Of a DNA stretch of 64,000 bases, positions 55,825 to 64,000 are shown one piece after another. Source of the DNA: Siphonodentalium dalli (Eukaryota > Mollusca > Scaphopoda > Gadilida > Siphonodentaliidae); contig CP136061.1 of assembly GCA_032622095.1 (NCBI GenBank), positions 47,437,797 through 47,501,796 of the forward strand, read 5' to 3'. The translations under genes and the position numbers were made by a program. Each line of letters begins with the position of its first letter. Position 1 is the first letter of the stretch. The notes under the pieces are model-generated. The model saw nothing but the letters and a program-made list of their open reading frames with translations. It was not told the DNA's origin and ran no database searches.

Positions 55825-55968
55825 AACGGAGGATTCAATGTGGTCGTGGGATTTTGACCACGAGACGAATTCAGCAAACTGCATAAACTCCGAAGGGGTT
55901 CATGTGGATTTTGCTGATTTTTTATTGCGGTCAAACCATGACCACGTTGAATCCGCCGTTTATTGCTT
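55825..55968. mobile_element. Small palindromic element, copy 1
   Basis: ACGGAGGATTCAATGTGGTC at the left and GACCACGTTGAATCCGCCGT at the right are inverted, with TTGACC/GGTCAA and AGCAAA/TTTGCT inside. About 144 bp. A relative is at 60757..60870. Confidence 0.75.
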
Positions 55969-55985
55969 ATATTTATATACTTTAA

Positions 55986-57951
55986 GGCTCACTTAATTTT
56001 CAAACCCCCAATTCACATTATATAAAATATATGCCATACTAGCCGATGAGCCCGACGTTGTCCGGGCTATTCAAAAATCAAATTTCAAGTCGATATCTCC
56101 ACCCGTTTCCGAGATCTGGTCTGCGCATGCGCGAAGCTGGCGTCGGACGGGCTCGGCGACCCGATAAAATTCGTATCCGGGGCAAGATACATTCACATAC
56201 CAAATTTCAAGTCGATAGCTCCACACGTTTCCGAGATATATATATTGCCAACCTCGGCCGGTGATGAGTTAACGCGACATCGGCCGGTTAAGAGTTAAAC
56301 GCGATCACGTCACGATCTCTCGACGGCGTAATATATTTACGGAATGTTTTTCGATCACTGAAGCATGGTCCTGCGTTCTTCCCGATAATTAAGGTAGAAA
56401 CTTTAAACGTACACAGGCGTGTGATACATCGTTGGAAAGAGGAAGCGCCACAGATTCTAACCGTGCAAATTATATGACTCGCAATTTCGCGCTATATCGA
56501 ATCGATTTGTGAGCACCGAACTGAAATATATTAGCGCAAAACGGCATAAAAACAGATTTGACCTCGGCACGTGAAAAGTTTATCTCGGATCTGAAATCTG
56601 ATGAGCTTATATTGACCACCTGGTCAAACTACACACACGTACCAAGTTTCGTCCCGATCGGTCGAGAATCTTCCGAGATCTGGTCTGCGCATGCGCGAAG
56701 CTGGCGTCGCACAGGCTCGGCGACCCGATAAAATTCGTATCCGGTGCAAGATACATTCACATAGCAAATTTCAAGTCGATAGCTCCACCCGTTTCCGAGA
56801 TCTCGTCTGCGCATGCGCGAAGATGGCGCCGCACGGGCTCGCCAATACGACAACGTCCACCGCCTGGTCAAACTACACACACGTACCAAGTTTCGTCCCG
56901 ATCGGTCGAGAATCGTAGATTTGTATAAATGACAGACAGACAAACAGACAGACAAACAGACAGACAAACAGACAGAGGTCTTCAAAAATATATATGAGAC
57001 TAGCCGATGAGCCCGACGTTGTCCGGGCTATTCAAAAACCAAATTTCAAGTCGATAGCTCCACCCGTTTCCGAGATCTGGTCTGCGCATGCGCGAAGCTG
57101 GCGTCGCACGGGCTCGGCGACCCGATAAAATTCATATCCGGGGCAAGATACATTCACATACCAAATTTCAAGTCGATAGCCCCACCCGTTTCCGATATCT
57201 CGTCTGCGCATGCGCGAAGCTGGCGTCGCACGGGCTCTGCGACCCGATAAAATTCGTATCCGGGGCAAGATACATTCACATACCAAATTTCAAGTCGATA
57301 GCTCCACCCGTTTCCGAGATCTCGTCTGCGCATGCGCTGCACGGGCGTCGCACGGGCTCGCCAATACGACAACGACCACCGCCTGGTCAAACTACACACA
57401 CGTACCAAGTTTCGTCCCGATCGGTCGAGAATCGTAGATTTGTATAAAGGACAGACAGACAGACAGACAGATTGTTTCAAAATATATAAGAGACTAGCCG
57501 ATGAGCCCGACGTTGTCCGGGCTATTCATCCGGGCTATTCAAAAACCAAATTTCGATCGCTCTACCCGTTTCCGAGATCTGGTCTGCGCATGCGCGAAGC
57601 TGGCGTCGCACGGGCTCGGCGACCCGATAAAATTCTTATCCGGGGCAAGATACATTCACATACCAAATTTCAAGTCGATAGCTCCACCCGTTTCCGAGAT
57701 CTCGTCTGCGCATGCGCGAAGCTGACGTCGCACGGGCTCGGTGACCCGATAAAATTCGTATCCGGGGCAAGATACATTCACATACCAAATATCAAGTCGA
57801 TAGCTCCACCCGTTTCCGAGATCTCGTCTGCGCATGCGCGAAGCGGGCGCCGCACGGGCTCGCCAATACGACAACGTTCACCGCCTGGTCAAACTACACT
57901 GACGTACCAAGTTTCGTCCCGATCGGTCGAGAATCGTAGATTTGTATTAAT

Positions 57952-57987
<36 letters not shown>

Positions 57988-58881
57988 AACAGAGGTCTTC
58001 AAAATATATATGAGACTAGCCGATGAGCCCGACGTTGTCCGGGCTATTAAAAAAAAATATTTCAAGTCGATAGCTCTACCCAGCCCGACGTTGTCCGGGC
58101 TATTCAAAAACAAAATTTCAAGTCGATAGCTCCACCCGTTTCCGAGATCTCGTCTGCGCATGCGCGAAGCTGGCGTCGCACGGGCTCGGCGACCCGATAA
58201 AATTCGTATCCGGGGCAAGATACATTCACATACCAAATTTCAAGTCGATAGCTCCACCCGTTTCCGAGATATCGTCTGCGCATGCGCGAAGTGGGTGCCG
58301 CGCGGGCTCGCCAATACGACAACGTCCACCGCCTGGTCAAACTACACACACGTACCAAGTTTCGTCCCGATCGGTCGAGAATCGTAGATTTGTATAAATG
58401 ACAAACATACAGACAGACAGACAGACAAACATACAGACAGAGGTCTTCAAAATATATATGAGACTAGCCATTTGAAAGAGTAAGCTCCAAAACATTGTAT
58501 TTTAAACTTATGTAATAAACAGTGAACATGTTGTTTTTATTGAGAAACTGGCGTCTGTTCTGTGTAATGTTTATGTACCAAGTCAATTATTTTCAATGGA
58601 GGGGAATAACTCTATATATTAAGATATACAGTTATTCCCCTTCTACTGAAAATACATCTTTAGTTTGAATTCTGTTGCATTCTGGGAGCCAAAAACGGGG
58701 AAATGATTTAATGATTTAAGCTATTTTCTATTACTCTATGGGCACCTTTTGAGATACAGATGTTCCAAATGGTGATGAATTATAGTATTTTAATCATATT
58801 TTATAGCATAGATTGTTATTAAAACCGTATACCAAGGCACTATAACAAAAATAATCGGTGACTCGAAAATTAAGTCGGCCT
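55986..58881. mobile_element. TTAA-flanked foldback element, copy 2, split by an insertion
   Basis: The left part (55986..56037) matches the first 60 bases of copy 1. The right part (58468..58881) matches copy 1 from CATCTGAAAGAGG on and ends CTCGAAAATTAAGTCGGCC before TTTAA. Everything between is the tandem array at 56038..58462. Confidence 0.8.
56038..58462 (+). repeat. Four-copy tandem array of a ~490-bp retroposon-like unit
   Basis: Units start ACTAGCCGATGAGCCCGACG at 56038, 56999, 57493 and 58015 and end with a (GACAGACA)n run, GGTCTTCAAAATATATATGAG. Inside each are one to three 122-bp subrepeats (GTCTGCGCATGCGCGAAGCT, GACCCGATAAAATTCGTATC, TTCAAGTCGATAGCTCCACC). Unit 1 holds a foreign stretch (about 56238..56665), and unit 4 has a partial head duplication. 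ACTAG also follows the array (58463..58467). The head matches the CTAGCAGGTGACCCGACTTC head of the family at 59490 and 60080. The 265-codon frame across it follows repeat periodicity and is not a gene. Confidence 0.85.
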
Positions 58882-58916
58882 TTAAATTTATTATGAGCTA
58901 GGATTGTTTGTCTTTT

Positions 58917-59441
58917 CCACTATATTTATACAACTTCAATTGAACACATGGAGTTCAGTTCGGACAGTTCATTTTATGTTGGAGTCCTCGGTTTTTATAA
59001 AACCGAACATTCAAGTTTTTGGATCATAAACCCATTCACGGTGGGGACAGTTAATTTCCCTGGTCAAATGGTGCAAATCCGATGACGGAGAGCGAAGTTG
59101 AGCAATTTAGGTGTTGTTTTAAAAGGGTCCAATCACAGACCCCTGGGAAAATTTACTAAAATACCAATATAAACTATACCTGTACACTGGTATAGTCTAT
59201 ATTGGTATTTTAGAACCCCCCCCCCCCCCCCAAGGGCCTGTGCTTTGAAATTGCTTTATTCCGCTCTCCGTAAACGGATTCCCACAATTTGTCCAGCAAA
59301 ATAACGGGAAGTGAACTTCCCCAACCATACAATGGTGTACCGATACAAAATTTTAATTTTTCGTTTTCTAAAAAGCGAGGATTCGAACTGTCCGAACTGA
59401 ACCCCGTGCGTTCAATTGCAGTTGAATAAATAGTGGGAAGA
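58917..59441. mobile_element. Foldback element, ~525 bp, with nested hairpin
   Basis: The left end CACTATATTTATACAACTTC..GAGTTCAGTTCGGACAGTTC is inverted at the right end (CTGTCCGAACTGAACCCC..GTTGAATAAATAGTGGG), arms of about 55 bases. In the centre lies an independent hairpin (59158..59211) with 23-base arms AAAATACCAATATA..ACTATACC. A C17 run is at 59216..59232. Confidence 0.8.
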
Positions 59442-59489
59442 CAGACAATCCAAGTTCATAATTAATTTAAGTTTATAAATATAAATAAC

Positions 59490-59700
59490 TAGCAGGTGAC
59501 CCGACTTCGTCCGGACTTTGACCTTGAATTGACCATTTTGAAGGTGAAGGTCGGGTCGGAGTCACGATTTGACCCGTCCAAAACACTCCCCGGACAAAAT
59601 ACCTGTAGGTATAACATTTCGTCGAAATCCGTCCAGCAGTTTTCCCGGCCATAGCTAACAGACAAACAAACAGACAGACGTCCCAAAATATATATTAGAT
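59490..59700 (+). mobile_element. CTAGCAGGTGACCC / GACAGAC-tail element
   Basis: Starts CTAGCAGGTGACCCGACTTC and ends ACAGACAGACGTCCCAAAAT followed by ATATATTAGA. About 210 bp, no coding capacity. Reverse-orientation relatives at 14100..14335 and 13700..13850. Type of mobile element not established. Confidence 0.65.
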
Positions 59701-60075
59701 CATTTGTGGGTACCCGTTTCAATGTGAAGGTCACATCGGGCGGAAAAACTGACCCGATGAAAATCTCCCCCATTCCCAGGAACCCCTAAGTACTAACACA
59801 GAATCACGCAACACGCTCATGTCTGTACACACACACGCTCTTTATCAACGACACTGCGGATACGAACGCTCTTTAACTCTTTAACCCATGAACTACCCAT
59901 TGCAGTGGCGGGGGATTGGAAAATGAGTGCTCTGACGTTCTCAGAAGCGGTGGGATGACATTCCATCTGGAATTTTACCATTAGATAGCAAGTTTGGGCT
60001 AAATCCGCCCGGCAGTTTTCCCGACCATAGCTAACAAACAAACAAACAAACAAACAGAAGTCCCAAAATATATAT
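59701..60075 (+). repeat. Second module: CATTTGTGGGTACCCGTTTC to CAGACA tail
   Basis: Carries GGTACCCGTTTCAATGTGAA, CACGCTCATGTCTGTACACA, CTTTATCAACGACACTGCGG and a tail CCATAGCTAACAAACAAAC..AAAATATATATTAGAC. The reverse complement of the same order is at 13855..14110, and a direct relative is 60305..60750, so this module and the CTAGCAGG module travel together. Confidence 0.7.
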
Positions 60076-60079
60076 TAGA

Positions 60080-60750
60080 CTATAGCAGGTGACCCGACTT
60101 CGTCCGGGCTTTGGCATTGAATTGACCATTTTGAAGGTCAAGGTCAGGTCGTTGTAACGATTTGAACCGTCTAAAACACTCCCCCGATAAAAGTATCCCT
60201 AGGTATCAAATTTCGTCGAAATCCGTTAATTTTTAATTTAATTTGAGTTAATTCTGCCTTTTTAATCAAGAGAAATGATGGTACCCGTCCCGTGATGGTA
60301 CCCGTCCCTAAAACAGGTACGTTTGTGGGTACCCGTTTCAAGGTGAAGATCACCTCGGGCGGAAAAACTTACCCGATGAAAATCTCCCCCGTTCCTTGGA
60401 ACCCCTGAGTACGAAGACAGACATAAGAATCACACAACACGCTCATGTCTGGATACAGACACACTCACGTTTGCCCCCAGACATAAGAATCACACTACAC
60501 GCATATGCTCTTTATCAACGACACTGCGGATAGGAACGCTCTTTAACTATCAACGCGATTAACCACACATTGCCAAGGGCGGTCATTTTGGTGACTGGGC
60601 GTGGAGAAGGGGTGCTCGGAGCTTCTCCAAAACGGCGGTAAACACTGCCCGTGGATTTTTAACCTTAGATTGGAAGTTTGGGCTCAATAGGTCCAGTCCT
60701 TTGCCGGCCATAGCTAACACACAGACATACAGAAGTCCCAAAATATATAT
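60080..60750 (+). mobile_element. Two-module element, further copy
   Basis: GCAGGTGACCCGACTTCGTC head, an insertion-like stretch near 60235..60300, then the second module with ACACGCTCATGTCTGGATAC (part repeated as CAGACATAAGAATCACAC) and a GACATACAGAAGTCCCAAAA tail. Non-coding. Confidence 0.65.
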
Positions 60751-60756
60751 TAGATA

Positions 60757-60870
60757 AACGTCGGATTCAACGTGGTCATGGATTTTGACCGCGATAAAAA
60801 TCCAGCAAACTCCGCTTAATTTTTCTCGCGGTCAAAATTCATTGACCACATTTAAACCGCCGTTCATTTC
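60757..60870. mobile_element. Small palindromic element, copy 2
   Basis: GTCGGATTCAACGTGGTCAT..TTTGACCGCGA..CAGCAAACTCC and the inverted TCGCGGTCAAAATTC..GACCACATTTAAACCGCCG. Same family as 55825..55968. Confidence 0.7.
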
Positions 60871-60874
60871 TGAG

Positions 60875-63430
60875 TAACTAATAAACATTAGTGGTGCTGT
60901 GTGCTTGATTCATCAATAACTATACTTTTGGCAAGATTATACTCTTAAACCTTAATCCCAGTCGACCCCCTCACCAATCGTGTTCCATGCACGTCACGTT
61001 AATTTAGAGACAAATAATTTGTACAGTTCCTGGTCCACTTAGAGGGTTAATGGATATTGGCGATGTATTGGATGAATACTGGCGATGTTTTGAATGAATA
61101 TTGGGTGTTACATATCGCAGACAAATTGAATTATTATGCAGCTAGTTTCCTTGGAGAAATTTCTCTTCAAAATGTTGTTTTCGCAGCTGCGAACGTCGTC
61201 ATTTTGATCTGCCCAAGTCAATAGATACTAATTCGTAACAAGGCGTGCCAAGATCAACGAAAACAACATATAGACCCATCAACTACTGCCTGGCCCAAAT
61301 TCTTTCATTATTTGTTCTGGAACTGTCAGTATTGTGGCTGCAGAAAGATATAGGTCTTTGCATATGTATTTACGAGGATGACTTCAAACGAACTATTTTT
61401 TGTCATCTCATATAAACGTTCACAGCATATACTCATAGTACTATACGTATCAGGCTGTGCAATGTAGTGCTGGTAAAGACGGAGGCAGGGACAAGGCTCG
61501 ATGGTTTCCGTTGAGGGGTGTACATCTTGAGATGTCCAAATGCACCCACCACACATTTGAACCAGACCACTTAATTTTGCACCCCTTGGGATGGAACTTT
61601 CCAACTGATTCCTCAATTTTTTCAACAGTTGGAAATTTCCAACATGATACCCCAACAAGGTTGGAATATTTACAACTGATGGTAATTTCAAACAATTTTT
61701 TTCACAAAATTAGAAAAATATGCAACAAATTCCCAATAATTAAGTGGGCCTTTAAAATGAATCTAATAAAACTCAAAATAAAAAAAATAAAAAAACGAAA
61801 AACGGCAAAAAATCCATTAAAAAATCGGATCAAACACATATTCGAACTCGATCTAACATATACAAAATTTGGTTCAGATCGGATAAAAAATATTTTAGTT
61901 ATCGCACCATGCGTAAAGTGTATCTGGACAGACAGACGGACGAACAACGAGTAGAGTGGTCAATCCGGACATCGACACTATGTGTTCCATATGCTGTGGT
62001 ATGGGTACACATAAAAATCAGGCAATGAGAACAATTTCAACTTATATGTGGTGTAAAATTTCCAACTGATGATGTTCCCGACATAACGTTCGTTCGGGTG
62101 GGGTGTGACTGAGTCACACGTGGGGTGTGTATATGCCGTGTAAATAATTCAGAAACACCCAATATAAATACGTGGATTTAGGTGAAGACTGGATATAGGC
62201 GACTCCCAGCTTTAATCCAACAAAATTGTATTTTGTGGACACACATACATGGTAATGTTATGGGTGCCAACACCAGCCCATGATAACAGCATATTGTGTC
62301 AAGATCAAGTTGAGCGGACGACTATTTAGATTTATTTTTATTTAGTAAATTGCGCACCTCTCTGCTTATGGACATGAAAGCTCTACAATTTTCAAGCTGT
62401 ACCCAGTCACGTGGTGAGAGGTGTGGGAGTTAAAAATTCCATTACCGAGACAGCAGCAGTTAGAAATTTCATGTCTGAGACATCAGTTGGAAATTTTAAA
62501 TTGGAAAAATGGACTCCAATTATTCTGATATTTCAATCTGGCAGCCAATACATTGTATGAATTATGTTATTTTTAGACCAAGAGTTGAATAAATTTCGGC
62601 TGTTGATTAAAACTACAACCCCACCGCCCTTCTTTGAAAGTGGGGGTATAATTACCCAATTATTTGGAACTCAGAATACAGCAAGACCATATCACACATG
62701 AAGTGTACATACAAATATTCAGCTTGAATAGTTCAAAGTAGCAAATACCAGAGAATACCATTGGAATACCACACGCCAACATGTCAGTTCCCCAGGTGTA
62801 CTTTAATTTCAAAGGTACATGCAGGTATAGGGACATCTCTACATCTTGAATCTCAGACGTCACTAATGGTTAAAGCTTTGATAGACAAACTGCTAGACAG
62901 CATTTGCAACAAGACATTAATCTGATAAGTTTTGTACCTTTTGTGCACGCTCATGACTTGATGCATATTTACACAGCGTCATCTCAATAATAATGGGATT
63001 ATAAATGGGACAGAAATTAATTCATGAAAATTTGCACAAGTAGAGAACCATTTGAATGACAGTCGTGCTAAATGAGGCATCACTTCATACCTGTATATTA
63101 TGAAAAGGGACACAAAATTTGTCAAAAGCGTACTTAGTTATAAAGGTGTTAAATTGCAGGGGCGAAATTGATAATAAACGTCAAAATAAATTATATGGTC
63201 TGGCTACTGTTGGAAACTGTATTTCAGATCTATCATGCACAGCAGGATGTGTGTAAGAGATGTAAATGATTATGTAACCTTTGTATGATGTTGAAACATG
63301 GTTAAGGGTCTTGATTGGGGGGGGGGGGGGGGGGGGGGTCCAGCTTCAAATGCCCAAAAATAATGTTAAACACTAAAATTATTGGTGGTGAAAAGTAATA
63401 GATCTAAAAAATAAATATCTGATCATGCTG
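60875..63430. other. Intergenic DNA with degraded repeats, no gene seen
   Basis: Holds one TTAAGTGGGCCTTTAAA foldback end (61741..61757) followed by a GACAGACAGACGGACG tail (61925), TTCCAACTGAT words (61610, 61670, 62060), and a G22 run (63317..63338). Frames at 61326..61691 and 61457..61954 overlap on opposite strands with no domain. Confidence 0.5.
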
Positions 63431-63533
63431 AACTTTGATGGGTTGGTTCCTCGACTCAAATCAGATATTTGTTTACACCCGAAGCCAAGGAAATAGTAAT
63501 TGCGAGCGTTAATTCGGATTATGCATCTTTAAA
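63431..63533 (-). mobile_element. TTAAAGGTACTC MITE fragment
   Basis: TGATGGGTTGGTTCCTCGAC and CACCCGAAGCCAAGGAAATA match the right half of the element at 27104..27430. The terminal word is diverged (TGCATCTTTAA). Confidence 0.7.
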
Positions 63534-64000
63534 CTGTGGCTGAAATGAAGTAGGGTGATATATTCAAATATTGGTATAAAATAATAAATATGAGTCGAAG
63601 GCACGGAAATGCTTCTATAAATTAATATTGATTTTATATAAATATTTTCTTACATAATGCAATAATAAGGTGGGACATTTTTCGTTACTATTTTTAGAAC
63701 TTTTCTAGATAGAATTATCCCGAACGCGGCCCATAAAATGTTGCAAATTGAATGTATGTATGACATGTATATTATACCAAAAAAATTGAAATAAAATCAA
63801 TATTAATTGATAGAAGCATTTCTGGACAGGTGACGTTGATTCATATTTATTATTGTATACCCAGGCAACTATAAACGAAAGATTAGACACTGTAGCTCAA
63901 CTTGGGACGGAGTTTATTTTTTGCTGAGCAACGAATATGATGAAGAAGAGGGAAAGCCACAATGTTACAGTAAAGGTCTTGTATTGTGTAGATGAAATTA
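63534..64000. other. Window end, possible TIR element start
   Basis: No gene seen. Short inverted words AATATTGATTTTAT/ATAAAATCAATATT (near 63625 and 63790) form a hairpin of about 190 bases. GACACTGTAGCTCAACTTGG at 63887 resembles the left end of the element at 15576 and may begin another copy cut by the window end. Confidence 0.45.

Noticed and set aside
57332-58129. 265-codon frame across the tandem retroposon-like array
   Set aside because: Composed of the 122-bp subrepeats and the GACAGACA tail (DRQTDRQT); other strand and phases are also open. No conserved protein.
1-64000. tRNA, rRNA or snRNA genes
   Set aside because: I looked for cloverleaf arms with TTCGA loops and for conserved rRNA words and found none; the one TTCGA-containing hit (48769..48786) fits a primer-binding site better than a tRNA gene.

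Overview
This is eukaryotic, AT-rich, repeat-dominated nuclear DNA. I see no operons, ribosome binding sites, tRNA, rRNA or CRISPR. The little coding sequence is animal-type: secreted low-complexity proteins with signal peptides behind TATA boxes and AATAAA signals, a Ty3/gypsy LTR retrotransposon, broken LINEs and many foldback or TIR elements. I infer a marine invertebrate, most likely a mollusc, because the methionine/glycine-rich and acidic secreted proteins resemble shell-matrix-type proteins in composition. The species cannot be named from the sequence alone.

Layout. (1) 0.08-4.1 kb and 16.9-20.5 kb are two copies of a segmental duplication. Each carries one single-exon gene for a secreted Gly/Met/Pro repeat protein (662..2017 and 17444..19006), with TATA box, 3' UTR and poly(A) signal conserved between the copies. 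(2) The spacer holds GATATC-rich palindromic clusters, a 21-bp GGTGGTTTCGCC-type array, a 2.7-kb array of about 49 copies of a 56-bp satellite (about 6.06-8.82 kb), a 484-bp tandem duplication and several mobile-element fragments. (3) 20.5-31 kb holds a 5'-truncated LINE on the minus strand between two 127-bp direct repeats, a broken LINE on the plus strand, two TTAAAGGTACTC-ended MITEs and long hairpins. (4) 31.1-38.6 kb is a complex of three core copies and two oppositely oriented arrays of a ~42-bp minisatellite, forming very large inverted repeats. (5) 41140..49562 is a young, apparently complete Ty3/gypsy retrotransposon on the minus strand: LTRs differing at one site, 4-bp target duplication, gag, a slippery heptamer at the gag stop, pol in the -1 frame, and an extra 3' reading frame that may be spliced. 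(6) 54233..54781 encodes a short acidic secreted protein. (7) 54.9-60.9 kb is a nest of foldback elements, one split by a tandem array of ~490-bp units. The rest to 64 kb is degraded repeat DNA.

The cellular genes suggest an extracellular-matrix or biomineralisation context, which is an inference from composition and signal peptides. The strongest non-routine signals are the paired Met-rich genes with intragenic repeat exchange, the retrotransposon's frameshift site and candidate spliced 3' frame, the satellite that appears derived from a neighbouring array, the LINE with an unusually long direct repeat, and the 31-38 kb palindromic complex.
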